DNA of 64,000 nt, from NCBI GenBank assembly GCA_014529385.2, contig CM043955.1:139923108-139987107 (forward strand). The letters are read 5' to 3'. The notes under the pieces were generated by a model. That model searched no databases. It had not been told where the DNA came from and saw only the letters and a program-made list of their open reading frames with translations. This DNA comes from Adiantum capillus-veneris. Lineage: Eukaryota; Streptophyta; Polypodiopsida; Polypodiales; Pteridaceae. A program made the position numbers and the translations under genes. Positions 1 to 11,160 of the stretch are shown piece after piece. The first letter of the stretch is position 1. Every line of letters begins with the position of its first letter.

Positions 1-154
1 CACGCACAGTGTCCATTCACTTTGTTTGTGATCATAGCATTCTCTCATTAAGAACGGAAGGCTCTACCTTCCATAAGAACAAAAGGAACCTTGAGCACAG
101 TTCGGAGCACTCATCTTGAGCAAAGCGCAAACATTCATTCCGCTGCACCTAACA
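1..154 (+). mobile_element. 3' end of an LTR (same family as 53849-55050)
   Basis: Read on the minus strand, this stretch resembles the sequence starting at 53849 (shared blocks include TTTGCTCAAGATGA and CCGAACTGTGCTCAAG). It ends in ...CTAACA at 154, matching the TG/CA terminus of that LTR, and is followed at once by LINE ORF1 sequence. It is therefore an LTR or solo LTR inserted in the LINE, running off the left edge of the window. The other end and the target duplication are outside the window. Confidence 0.7.
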
Positions 155-670
155 ATAGATGTGGTTTCTTTCCCTTTCCCTTTCCCTTTCTCAGCGACTT
201 CTATCCATTTCTCGGCCTCGTCCGCCTTCTTCTTTGTCTTCGTAATCACATCCACCCACGAAGACGTCTTTGCCACAATCTGGTCTCTCTTCCTCTTTGA
301 TCATCCGTACTTTTTCCTTGATGACCTTGATTTTTTCTATCACCGAGGGCTGGAATTCACCTTCCTATAGTCCACTGTTTGCTCTATTAGCAAGCTCTCG
401 CTCGAGGGCTGAGACCTCTTCTGTGAGTGCTTGTGAATCCGCCTTAAGTGCTTGTATCTCTGCGTGCATGTCCTCTTTCTCCTTCTTCCATTGCGTGCCT
501 TCGTTGAGGAACATTTCAAGAAGGTTGGCCTTCTCCTTCCACCATCCTTCCATCTCTGCTTTCCATTCCTTCATCTCCCTTTCCACTTGTGTTATCCGCT
601 TGTTTGTAAGCATGAAGGTTGCCTTCGTACGGGACTTGCAAACTGGTGAAGCCCTCATGACCTCCATCAA
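155..670 (-). pseudogene. LINE ORF1 N-terminal part, broken
   Basis: The reading frame starting near 670 matches ORF1 of the LINE at 29111-30052: first a segment with ASPVC and TNKRITQ, then a long charged coiled coil (EGWWKEKANLL, EEVSAL) and the KTSSW.DVIT segment. The family protein is a LINE ORF1 nucleic-acid-binding coiled-coil protein. This copy has an in-frame TAG near 355, a frameshift near 280, and is cut off at 155 by the LTR. Its intact TGG (Trp) in the coiled coil shows that the TAG at 29213 in the other copy is a mutation. Confidence 0.85.
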
Positions 671-1180
671 CGGCCTTTGCTGCGCAGGCCCTCAGTTCTG
701 CTCGTGTTTAGTAACACTGCTGAATACTGATGGGGTTCTGGTGCTCCAACCCGCACTTACGCAATTTGCATGCTCTAAAAGTACTGCATATGCTAAATTG
801 ACTATAGAGGGATTTGACAGGTAATCGAGGGCAGCCTATGGCAGTGAGCAAGGGCCCAAAACTCGAGAAGCCTCTATTAGCAGTAGGGTGCAAAAGGCTG
901 TTGTGAGCCCCTGTAACAAGGGCAACATCTGCAGCAATTGTAGGCAGCAAGGGGTAATGATTGCGGTAGCAAACCCTAAACTGGCTGCGAGCAGGGCAAT
1001 GCGCAGAGGGGCAGGCAGGAGCAGTTCGCGCAGCAGGTGTGGGGGCGATTCTTGCAGCAGAGGTGACGTGCACAGCTGCAGCACCACGCGCAGGCGAAAT
1101 TAGGGTTAGCGCTGCTGTTTTTAGGGTTGTAAGGCAGTGCGCTGGGCCTGAGGCGCAGCGTAATTAGGGTTCGCGCTGCT

Positions 1181-1183
<3 letters not shown>
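671..1183 (-). other. LINE 5' untranslated leader (minus strand)
   Basis: GC-rich sequence with CCCTAA and GCTGC motifs between the start of LINE ORF1 and the (GA)n tract. No coding frame is convincing. By position it is the leader of the minus-strand LINE, whose 5' end lies directly against the microsatellite (TC on the LINE strand). It is not closely alike in sequence to the 5' leader at 28413-29110, so leaders differ between subfamilies. Confidence 0.55.

Positions 1184-1256
<73 letters not shown>
1184..1256. repeat. (GA)n microsatellite at LINE 5' boundary
   Basis: An uninterrupted GA run of 73 bp. On its left is the 5' end of the minus-strand LINE; on its right is intron sequence of the O-fucosyltransferase gene. 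Confidence 0.98.
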
Positions 1257-1258
<2 letters not shown>

Positions 1259-1335
1259 CAATTGCTTGCAAAATACGAAAGTGATGAACTATGTGCAAGA
1301 CAGAATTTCACAATTCTTTGTGCTTATTCACGCAG

Positions 1336-1809
1336 GTACGGAAGGAGATGCTTTTATTCCAGGAAGATTTAAAGCACTTTCAAAATCATTCTTCTCAAAT
1401 GGCTGCACTGGATTATTTAGTTGCTGTTAACAGTGATGTCTTTATTCCCACTTATGATGGGAACATGGCAAAAGTTGTCTCGGGGCACCGCAGGTAACTC
1501 AAAATATTGAATACCTTAACATGATTACTTCCATCTTGCTGTGTTTATTTGATCTGAAACCTGTTTTGGTTTTTAAACCACTGTCATAGATATCTCGGTC
1601 ACCGCAAAACCATCCTTCTGGACCGCCAAAAGCTTGTTGTTTTGCTTGATCAGTATAAGAATGGCACTTTAGATTGGATGTTGTTTGCTGTGAGAGTACA
1701 AGAAGTTGAGAATGACCTTATGGGTGCACCAAGGGAACGAAAGGTGATATCCGAAAGGCCAAAAGAGGAAGACTATTTTTATGCCAACCCTGTGGAATGC
1801 CTTCTGTAA
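1336..1809 (+). CDS. O-fucosyltransferase family protein, C-terminal exons (partial gene)
   Basis: Two exons fit. Exon 1336-1493 follows an acceptor ...CACGCAG and gives VRKEMLLF, then [11 protein letters not shown] and [13 protein letters not shown], ending in GHR. A 96 bp GT-AG intron (1494-1589) follows. Exon 1590-1809 restores the codon and reads [21 protein letters not shown], then the signature [13 protein letters not shown] before TAA. These are the conserved C-terminal motifs of plant GT65-like/DUF246 O-fucosyltransferases, Golgi membrane enzymes thought to transfer fucose. Upstream exons with the membrane anchor and donor-binding part are not in the window. The stop falls close after ECL, earlier than in many relatives, so the last residues may be lost. 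The upstream intron holds the (GA)n tract and the LINE. Confidence 0.88.
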
Positions 1810-2340
1810 TCAGTTGATAAGGGAAAAAGGATTGCATTGGACTCCATACACAGACAAAGAACCGGGACCACAGGGGTTTTCTTATGGGCCAGCATATTGC
1901 CAAGATCCAGGTCTTTGGAAGAGTGTGCTCTTTTGGACACTGGTATTGAAGATGTGGATTGCATGATAGAATGTTTTTGAGGGAGGCTGCGGGTCTGTCG
2001 AGAGCTACGATGATTACGTCATTGTTGTTGCAGAGCAGCGATATCCGAACTCTGCAGTTGATGGGAGCATACTCAACAAACTCCCGCTGTATGAGTGTTT
2101 GGTACATGCACTTAATGCTTGCATGTCTTTCTTCATCAGAAGTATTCAATTCTGGGGCAGCCAGGTTCTTTGCCTCGGGAAGTTTACAACTTGTTGTAAT
2201 TTAGTTTGTACTTGAGATAAATTATTCGTGCATCGAGCTATTCTCATGCCCATCTAAGCTATGTATCGAGTTGGGCTTCATTAGCCCTTATACCTGAATA
2301 AAGCGGCATTTGTGAACTATGAGGCCCTCCAAACTAATAT
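1810..2340 (+). other. Probable 3' UTR and polyadenylation region of the O-fucosyltransferase gene
   Basis: No conserved coding frame continues past the stop. An AATAAA occurs at 2297-2302, a plausible polyadenylation signal. Short frames here show no recognisable domain. Confidence 0.4.
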
Positions 2341-2778
2341 GCAGCCATAGGATAGACCAGCCTTCTTGTATTCATGATGCTGTTCATACTGCCTGTAAAT
2401 TCATGGCAAAAAGAATACAAGTAGTCAATTTTTGCTGAAAGTTTAGTGTTGCCGACTTAAAAGTGATTTAAACAATCTGCTTCCACGGATTTTCTGAAGA
2501 CGTTACTTGTGTAGATCTTCTTGCTCTCAAAAGGTGACTTCCCACACCCAAAAGCTTATTTTACGTGAGTGGGTCGCTGCCCATTATCATCGTCCTTGTT
2601 TCAGCCCCCCTTAACTCATGTGGGAAGATACATGCTGCTGTCTGTCTTGCCCTCCAGGGGAAACCCCTGTATGTCTTGCACTCCAGAGGACATCCTTGTG
2701 TGTCAATCCCTAGTTTCCATAACTGGCCATTGGTAAGTTGATGTGGTACAACTGGTTTAGAATTTGGGACGGAGGAAG

Positions 2779-2779
<1 letters not shown>

Positions 2780-2837
<58 letters not shown>
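2780..2837. repeat. (CT)n-(GT)n compound microsatellite
   Basis: About 30 bp of CT followed by about 27 bp of GT. Confidence 0.97.
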
Positions 2838-2842
<5 letters not shown>

Positions 2843-3718
2843 TGATGCATTGGGTACTTTGTGGAGGATAGCCAATTTCCTAGTTGAGAATTATTCTACA
2901 TTTAATAGCATACTAGGTTTCAGATGCATGGGTACAGTCATGATACATACCCACACGGGTTTCATTCATGATACATACAAACGGGTTTTTTGTGTGCGTT
3001 GAACCGTTGAATTTGGTTGCAATGGGCATTGATATGGTACCTCCCTCTCCCATAATGGCTGAATGCTACCTTATCATTACAATTTATTGAGAAGGTAGGA
3101 ATCTATTAAGTTACATGACAACTCCAAAACTTGAGACTTCTGCTTTTAACTTTTCTCGATATCCTTGTGCCTTTTCTACACATTGCTCAACTTGTCTTTA
3201 TGCTAAGAGCTCGCAACAATGGGAGGTGTTGTTCCTTATGAAGATGATATGTCAAACATGGTTCATTACCATTGCACATACCTTGATTTGAAGTACATTC
3301 ACAATCTAAAAGATGAGCTTTACCTTCGACAATACTACTGAATCCAACCTTATCCTTCTTTTTGGCTCGATCAAAAGCTTTCTTGTGATCCAAGTCAATC
3401 AAGAGGTTTGAACTAATAATGAATTATTCCATGCGATAGGACATACCCAAATGGGTGAGGCATGATGCACATACTCACCATCAGAGATAATTACCTTCCA
3501 TACTATAAAGAGGAGGGAGAAAGTGGCCAAACATCAACCACACCTAATTTTTGTGAAGCCTAGTCTTGCTTAAAAGGAATGGTCTGGGTACTCAAGCAAC
3601 ATCAACACGATTGCAAAAGTGCCCATTTGTGAAGCCATCCCTAGTGGGTTTGTCATTTTCGCACAAAGATAGCCAACCTTTGTGTCCGTAGTGTCCACAA
3701 CATCATCAAAAGATAAAC

Positions 3719-3796
<78 letters not shown>
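3719..3796. repeat. (CT)n-(CA)n compound microsatellite
   Basis: About 24 bp of CT followed by about 53 bp of CA. Confidence 0.97.
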
Positions 3797-3801
<5 letters not shown>

Positions 3802-5414
3802 CACCTAAAAAATATAACATATTCGTGATGAAGAACCATTGATGGGAAAGGTCACTATCCAATCTTTTAGTGACAAGGTTGTCTGATAGGCATTGGTACA
3901 AAGAATGTCCAAAGACGATATGAGGATGAAACATAGCATGCTCAAAAGTGGCAAAATTTATGAACTCCACAATGTTTAAAGAAGCTAGATCAAAACCAAC
4001 ACAAGCTTTAAGCCTGGAGCAAAATAAAAGATTCATAACATCTTCACAAGTGTGAGGAGAGAAAGGAGGGACAAGAGATGAGGACACCCAATTAACAAAT
4101 CCTTGAGCATTTGCTAATCCAAAAAAACTTGGAGTGGCCTATGATGCTTCTCCAAATTGTGAATAAGTGATGGAGGGTGTCTATCTTTTGGAAAATTGTT
4201 GAGCTTTAAGGGATAACTTGAAAGTAAACATTTCAATAAAATAATTTCTTCATTATTGGTAGGTAGTTTGTTGAAATTTGTTATTTTCAAGAAATGATTG
4301 AAAAACAATACCCTAAAGAATTGATTCTCTTGTAACTAGGGCTCAAGCTATGACAAAAGGGATAATCATTAAGGTGTTATATCATAAACGAAATAATATC
4401 TTACAAAATTCTACTATTTACTGTTTTTGGTGCAAGGGTGTACTGGTTTTGAGGAGTTGTCAATTGCTCTTGCGCACCTTAAAATCTTCACAAACAAAAG
4501 AATTATGTGACCATGGTTATGAAATCATGGATGAGGAAATTCCTAAGAAGCATATACACATCATTTAAAAAGATTAAAAATAAAAAACACCTGTTTGCAC
4601 CATAATCCATCGTTCGTATGAAAAAGCGTTGTGAAGAAAACTACTATGATTATTGCAACAATCATTATAAAACTAGCACAAAAGTTTGACATGTTGTAAG
4701 GAGGCTTCTTAGTCCATTTCTTTCCATATATGTATGAATAAGAATCTTTGCAACAATAGAGTTGGATCTCTAACTTCTTAGATGGTAGAAAGAGAACAAC
4801 AAGTGTGAAGAGGCATGCATAGAAAGAGCTTGTGCTATAAGAACTTGAGTGGATGAGAAGAGTGGCTTAGCACTCAAAAAGAAGGATTTTTATTCGAAAA
4901 ACTTGAATGAACAAAATCATAGCAAGAAGGGAAATGGGTATATAGGCCAAAGCCTTGTTTGAGTATGATTGTTTTGTAAGGCTTTCGGATAAAAGAAAGA
5001 GCGCCCATTAAATATACCCAAAGTATTTGTTACTCAATTTTTGTGCTTGTACTAAAAGCCAATCTAATAAAAGAAATTGTTAAGAAAACAAGGATTTTTG
5101 GATGAATTATCACAAAGCTACTAGAATGTTGAGTTTACAGTCAGGACTTTCATTGTAAAATGGTTGTCAACATGGGGGTGGGGGGAGATGATGCTTATTC
5201 TTTGAACACCTTATCATGGTACACTTGAATGAGTGATATTCCCATCTCAAAGAGCTTGAATAGAACATTTTTTTCTTTAAGATTTTAGGCTAAAGCCTTA
5301 TTTGAGTATAACCCTCAAGGGCCTCTATTAAACATCTTATCATGGTACACTTGATTCAATGATATTTCCATCTAACTTAATCTTTGAACATACTAACTTA
5401 TTCCTTGAACATCT

Positions 5415-5441
5415 CCCCCCCCCCCCCCCCCCCCCCCCCCC
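5415..5441. repeat. Poly(C) run of 27
   Basis: A homopolymer of 27 cytosines. Its exact length is likely unreliable in any assembly. Confidence 0.9.
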
Positions 5442-6157
5442 AACTCACAATGGTGAGTATATTATATTAGCAAAACCAAGAAATTTACAAATTCAAGCCA
5501 TGCTCAAGCCATGCTTGTACCAAGCCATTGCATCTCTCAAATATCATAGATACAACAACAGCTGAAAGGGGGCCCACCCCACTACAATATAGGGACACCA
5601 AATCAAACTAATTGCACCGGAGAAACCCTTATCATGGACAAGAAACCATACACTCAAACATGGATTGCACTGTTAATTATCCTCTTCCACTCTTTAGAGT
5701 TCTTTCACTTCCCAGTGGCAACAATCGCTTCCTTGCCAAGGGGACCAATGTGAGATGGAGTTCTAGAAGTATCTAGTTAATTCACCCCATTCGAGTAGCC
5801 ATGTTTCTCTATTGCACTTTCGCACCACATCTCCCGTGATGCCACCTAGTCTCAAGCTATACCACCTTGGGGCTAATAGTTTGTGGTGCATCTTGATTCC
5901 TTTCCATTGACCACCTTTAGAGAAAAGTTTTAAAAAGGTACTTCGTATCATTTTATGAATTCATCTTTCGGATTCATGTGGGTATGTAAGTCTGATTTTT
6001 TCTTTGAAGCCTTAAGTCCCCTATGGGAATCTTGCTAAGTAGTTGCATTGAAAACAACTAAAATTGAAGCTAACATACAGAGGAAACCATGCAAGATGTT
6101 TTAATGATGAGAGAATATATTATATCATTGATATGTGAAAGACATTGCATAAAAACA

Positions 6158-6160
<3 letters not shown>

Positions 6161-6200
<40 letters not shown>
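6161..6200. repeat. (AC)n microsatellite
   Basis: Forty bases of AC. Confidence 0.97.
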
Positions 6201-6203
<3 letters not shown>

Positions 6204-7119
6204 TGGCGTCCCGCGGCGGGTAGGGGGTGCAAACACTACAAACTCTAAAGAAAAGGGAATATGCTAGTGCTTCAACGCATGTAGGTAGTGAATGTGTTAC
6301 TACCATAGGGTCTCTACGTAAGGGGTTTTCTCATATGTAGATGCCATCCCTCCATACTTATTAGTGAATTTCTTTGAGGGCCACCCTCAACGTTGTTTTA
6401 AAGATAATTTGACTAACCATCTCAAGCTTTCATGGGCATCTTGGACCTTGAACAACCAATATATGTGCATGGCTATGTGTCTCCTTTTTCCTTTTAAAAA
6501 AGAAACCCGTTGTTTGGGTCTCACGCTTTGTCTTGCTTGTGTTTGGTTTAAAAAATGGAAGATTTTTTCCTCACCTTAATCAAGCTTTAAAAAAAAAAAG
6601 AAAAAAACAAAGTCTGATCTTGAAGTGGTCATTTAGTCTTCCTCTAACTCGTTTGTGGCATCAGTATATGGTTCATTTTCTCCTTTGTTAGCGTCATCTA
6701 TGGTTCTTATTGAAATCTCTACCTTTCAACATGGTAGCTTCATCCAAATATTGAGTTCTCTTGTCAAATTCATTTTGAAACTATGTAATAATCTTCCTTA
6801 TCACAATATTCAGTTGTTATCCACATACATCCATAGTCATAGTGGCTAGAAATTTGAGTCTATTCATCAATGTTGTTCACACGAGTACTCTAACTCCAAA
6901 ACGGGGGGCGTAAAATGCGTTCAGGAGTATAGGCTATACCTCCAACTTGACCAAGGCACTCCTCTTTTTGACATGTAGATGATTTGCATATATTCGCATG
7001 ACCTTTCTTGCATTCACAAAGTAAGCTTTATTTCATTGTAGTGGATGAGTGAAATTCTTCTGTTGGAGTCCTTCGATCCTTAAGGTAAATTCTTGTCATT
7101 GACCGATCCCACACACTTT

Positions 7120-7240
7120 AGGTATATATGATTGCATCCATAGTCTTGGAACATTTGAGGTGCCTCATAAGAGGCATGCCCAAGATGGCATCATAGTTAA
7201 CCATTCTACCAAAGTCCACTATGGCAAATTCATGTTACTG
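7120..7240 (-). pseudogene. Retropepsin-like protease scrap of an LTR retrotransposon
   Basis: The minus strand reads HEFAIVDFGRMV followed by YDAILGMPLMRHLK, the C-terminal strand pattern of plant Ty3/gypsy aspartic proteases. No catalytic D-T/S-G is visible and no flanking reverse transcriptase was found, so this is an isolated relic. Confidence 0.5.
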
Positions 7241-7882
7241 CCTTCAAAAAAAAAAAGAATAAGAGCAAAGAAGTTCCTTGAAGACATCACGTCCCTACCA
7301 AAGTGGATTCCCATCCTTAGCACTATATATCTTGAATGAAGCTGGAGAGGTGGGTTTGATGATGCTGAACTCGGACAATGGGGGAGTCAACGCCCAATGA
7401 CCTTTTGTGGGCCGTCCATTCCCCTCGAGATCCGTGCAAGTCTCTGCCCGCCTTCATTAAAGACCCTATGTGATATAGTGTTGTGGGGTTCCCATACTAG
7501 CAAGTGGGCATGCTATAGTGAGGAAATGGCCTAGCATTTAGGATGACACACTCTTTATTAGCATTTAGACGCACAAAACAACAAGATCATACATAGACCA
7601 CATGATGTAAAGACTTCGATTTGCGGCATACACGGGGCCACTGTGGAATACGACGATGAACATGTTGATGCAGATATAAGCACAAAGCTGCATGGCCATA
7701 AAAACTGCTGCATGGCCATCGATGACCCTACGTGCCTCCGTGAAGAACCATGTCCAATCTTATGTCGATGATAAAGACACCTCAGCCTCCGATTGTGCGC
7801 GCTGCGGAGAGACCCGATGAATTGGAAGAAAGAAACTTAGTTTAGATCTTATATCTTTTTAACGAAAAGCAATCATCCAAGG

Positions 7883-7964
7883 GTCGCTTTGGCCGAGTGG
7901 TTAAGGCGTGTGCCTGCTAAGTACATGGGGTTTCCCCGCGAGAGTTCGAATCTCTCAGGCGACG
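7883..7964 (+). tRNA. tRNA-Ser (anticodon GCU)
   Basis: An 82 nt class II tRNA. The acceptor stem GTCGCTT pairs with AGGCGAC, with one G-T pair. Box A is TGGCCGAGTGG and box B GTTCGAATC. The anticodon loop CTGCTAA carries GCT, there is a long variable arm (GGGGTTTCCCC) and discriminator base G. No stem is broken. As far as I recall it matches the standard plant nuclear tRNA-Ser(GCU). Upstream TATATC and CAA elements and a downstream T run fit an active Pol III gene. It reads Ser codons AGC/AGU. Confidence 0.97.
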
Positions 7965-7978
7965 CGATCAGCTGTTAC

Positions 7979-7982
7979 TTTT
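7979..7982 (+). terminator. RNA polymerase III terminator of tRNA-Ser
   Basis: TTTT run 15 nt downstream of the tRNA 3' end. Confidence 0.7.
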
Positions 7983-8269
7983 GTCGACCATTTATTTGTC
8001 TGCAAAAAGAAGTTCATCGGGTCTCAGGATGCTTCAGTTACGACACGTGGCCCAATAGCTGGTGAAAAGGTGGAGAAGCCCACCAAAGCCCGTCTTAGGC
8101 TGGTGTCACCTTGGGACGGGGGAGGGATGGCCGTGCTGATTTGGTGCTCTCTCATTGGTGCTCCAAAAAGAGAAAGATGGCCGCGTTGGGGTTTGTCAGA
8201 GGGGCGGCCTTCCCACCTTGGTCAACTTTCAGCATGGGAGGCCATCTGCCAAAAGCTATGGCACGAGCG

Positions 8270-8341
8270 CTCAGAACTGGGTTTGAACTCAGCCAGGCAG
8301 CGAGAAAACCGGTGGTCGTACCACTTGGCCAAGGCAGATTC
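8270..8341 (-). mobile_element. tRNA-like sequence, possible SINE head
   Basis: On the minus strand, TGGCCAAGTGG (8331-8321) fits the Pol III box A consensus, and GTTCAAACC (8288-8280) fits box B, spaced 43 nt. The region between does not fold as a normal tRNA, so it is not a functional tRNA gene. A tRNA-derived SINE on the minus strand is likely; the GC-rich sequence down to about 8100 could be its body. No tail or target duplication was found. Confidence 0.4.
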
Positions 8342-8580
8342 GCTGCTTCTTCTTCGCAGGTTTTTGGAGAAGGCCCAGTGTGACAGCAGCCACGGGCGGC
8401 ACCCTGCAAAAAGTGAGGGACGCCCGTCTCAGTGTGACACTAGCCTTAGCAACGATAAGGCCACCCCCGCATACCATTTCACATCCACTACCCATAAAAA
8501 ACCGTTATCCCCTATGGTTCAGAGGATTGTTATGTCTCCCATGTTTAAAAGACAGAAGAAGGATGGCAACAAGTTTCCAA

Positions 8581-8959
8581 CATTTCATGCAAATGTTTCG
8601 AATCCCAAGCACGGGTGTCGGGGTAGCTGAAAGGAGCCATGCCTGATATTCCCAAAAACCCCTTCTTGTATGATAATATCTATGAGGTCTTCAAGATACT
8701 AACCTCAAGGTTACCGAGGGGAATGGGATTGATCTAATGGAGGAAAGCAACTAGAAAGAGGGCACGAAAGAAGAATTTTTTAGGTAGAGGACTTCATACT
8801 CCTCTTTCAGTAATGGAAGAGCTCGTACTACATTTCATGCAAATGTTTCAAATCCCAAGCACGGGTGTCAGGGTAGCTGAAAGGAGCCATGCTTGATATT
8901 CCCAAAAACCCCTTCTTGTATGATAATATCTCTGAGGTCTTCAAGATACTAACCTCAAG
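8581..8959. repeat. Two direct copies of a 129 bp sequence, 250 bp apart
   Basis: 8581-8709 and 8831-8959 differ at only a few positions (for example TTTCGAATC against TTTCAAATC). About 120 bp of unique sequence separates them. No coding frame or terminal feature was recognised. Confidence 0.92.
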
Positions 8960-9060
8960 AATTTTAGGAAAAGGAGAATAGTGAAACCAGTAATCAAATC
9001 GCCCGAAAACCTTGCCTAGCTACACTGGGGATTTCGATTCCAAATTTAAAATCATGCCCC

Positions 9061-9192
9061 AATTAATATATAACCGTCGATGACTCTCTTTTCAAGCAAA
9101 CAATTGGTATCCCTATGGGCACCAATTGTGCTGTTTTTCTTTCTAATTTCTATCTTTTTACTTATGAGTTTGATTTTATAGAGCGTCTTGTC
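9061..9192 (+). pseudogene. Penelope-like element reverse transcriptase fragment
   Basis: One frame reads DDSLFKQTIGIPMGTNCA and then FLSNFYLFTYEFDFIERL. The block GIPMGTNCAPLLADLFLYSYE is characteristic of Penelope-like reverse transcriptases and does not belong to LINE or LTR reverse transcriptases. Only about 42 codons are kept. A stop precedes the fragment and L1-type LINE sequence follows directly, so it is a relic. No GIY-YIG endonuclease is visible. Confidence 0.65.
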
Positions 9193-11160
9193 ATTGCTAA
9201 AACTTACCGATCTAGAACCAGAAGTGGTGCTCAATCATCCCTCCAAGAAAGCTTTAGGAGTAGAGATAAAGTGGGCAGAAAAACATGTCACCATCATCAA
9301 CATATATAGACCTTGCTCAGAAAAGGAAAGGGCCAAGGTTTGGGAGCAGCTCAAGGACATCCATGTTGAAGGGGAATGGCTTCTAGTGGGAGACTTCAAT
9401 ATGGTGGAGAAGAGAGGAGATAGGATTGGTGCAGCCAACATGTTGGTAGGATTTGAAAGATCCAAATGGCCAAGCCTCTGTGAGAAATGGGCTTTGATAG
9501 ACTTATGGGAGGTAGATCCGTGGAGCAACACACCTAGTTTCATGTACACCAGTGTGCAATATGCTAGTATGGCTTCTCAGCAGGATTGCTGCTACTGCTC
9601 TCATAAAGCTGATTGGCTGCCCCCATGGTTTAAACTGAAGGTGGTTACTTCACAATGTTTTTCAGATCACCTATCATTGAGCATAAAATTTTAAAAATCT
9701 AAAGGAGAAGATCATTGCCCCCAAGGACTCACCTTTTTAAGGACCCGCTCTTTAAAACCGTAACCCTCAAAGCTCTCAGAAAGCTTCAGAAAGATGTGGA
9801 TTTGAGAAGCCCTAGGGCATGGGATATTTTTGGCAAGAATATGCAAAAAGTAATTTAAACTATAGGCCCTAGGAGTGAGGAATACCATGAAGGACGTCTT
9901 AAGCAGCTCGCTGACAAAGTGGAGCTTCTTACCACCAAAAGATAGGAAGGGTCTGTCCTCGGAGGCTAAGCAGAAAAGATGGCTGCAAGCTAAAATAGAC
10001 TTAACTGACCACCAACTTGAGGAGGTGAGGAAGGCCAGAATCCTATCCAAAGAAACATTTCTCCAGTCGGAGGAGGCCAATCATGCACACTTCTTTTAGC
10101 CCTCAAAGTCAAAAGAAATCGAGGCTTGGTCCACTCGCTCATGGATGGGAATGGCAATGATCTTAAGGATCCAGATGAAATGGCCTAATTAATGCTTAAC
10201 CACATGCAATAGATTATAGGCTAGTCAAAGGACTACTCAATTGAGGTGAACTATGCCAATTCTACTCTTCTTGGGAGCCTCAAAAGAACGATCTCCCTCT
10301 CTGAAGCCAACCTTCTGGAGAAGGTGTTGACTGAGGATAAACGCAAAGAGAGGTCCCTTGGTTGGGACGGTTTGACTACTAAGTTCTTCAGAGAATTCTG
10401 GGACGATCTTAAGTCACCGATCACGCGAATGGCTAACCAAGCCCTAGTTGATGGAGTCTTGGACTTGAGCATTAAAAGAGACCTCATTAAGCCTATTCCC
10501 AAACAAGCCTGCTACTCCCATCTGAAGCATTGGTGCCCCACAAGAGTGATGTCGGTTGCCTATAAAATCATCGCCAAAACTATAGCCCTTAGGCTCTTCC
10601 CCCTCCTTGACAAAGGCCTCATGCCTCACCAGCATGAATTTATAAAAGGAAGGTCAATCTATGATAACATTCTGGCAGCAATGATTGGCATTGAATATGC
10701 TACTTTCACGAAGAAAGAGTGCATCACACTTCAATTGGATTTAGATAAGGCCTATGATAGGATCATATGGTCTTTTATTGAAGATGTCATGAAGTCCTAG
10801 GCTTTGGGTCGCGGATGTGCCGATGGTCAGCACCCTTTGTTTTGGTAGCCAATCGGAGCTCTTGTTTATTGGAAGAGTGAGTGATTTTGAGGTTAATAGG
10901 TCAACCAAACAAGGTTTCCCATTTACCCCTTTAATGTTTTCCACTAAATCCCATCCTCTGGTCACGTTATTAGAAGACAATGGGAGATTCAAGGCCGACT
11001 CTACCAAACAACCACCAACTTTTGACTAATCTCTTTGCTGATGACTCCCTACTATTCCTCAAAGCGTGTCCTCAGGTCATCAAGAAGGCTCTAAAAATTA
11101 TGCAAACGTATGCCTTAACATCAAGGTCGAAGTGTAGTATTGAAAAATCAAGATAAGGGA
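9193..11160 (+). pseudogene. L1-type LINE ORF2 (endonuclease C-terminal part and reverse transcriptase), broken
   Basis: The first part (9194-9694) is an AP-type endonuclease: TIINIYRPC, LLVGDFNMVE, then SDHLSLS. The second (10246-10800) is a reverse transcriptase: KERSLGWDGLTTKFF, AYKIIAKTIALRL, EFIKGRSIYDNI, LDLDKAYDRIIW. After a stop the palm continues with RSTKQGFPFTPLMF and the catalytic FADD box at 11034-11045. KAYDR..W and the R-GQ-type sequence are typical of plant L1 LINEs. It has several stops and frameshifts and lacks ORF1, the N-terminal endonuclease and the 3' end. Confidence 0.85.

Larger units (their letters stand above)
2341..7119. other. Gene-poor intergenic DNA
   Basis: AT-rich sequence with microsatellites and no recognisable gene. 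A weak minus-strand frame around 3800-4300 (SPHTCEDVMNLLF, FDLASLNIVEF) reads like a degraded protein, but I cannot assign it to a family; it may be an unnamed mobile-element protein. Confidence 0.6.

Noticed and set aside
1182-1430. Arg-Glu and Ser-Leu repeat proteins over (GA)n/(CT)n tracts, here and at many other sites
   Set aside because: These are translations of dinucleotide repeats with no other support.
7908-8630. 240-codon open frame
   Set aside because: It starts inside the tRNA-Ser gene and crosses a SINE-like sequence; no domain; a chance frame.
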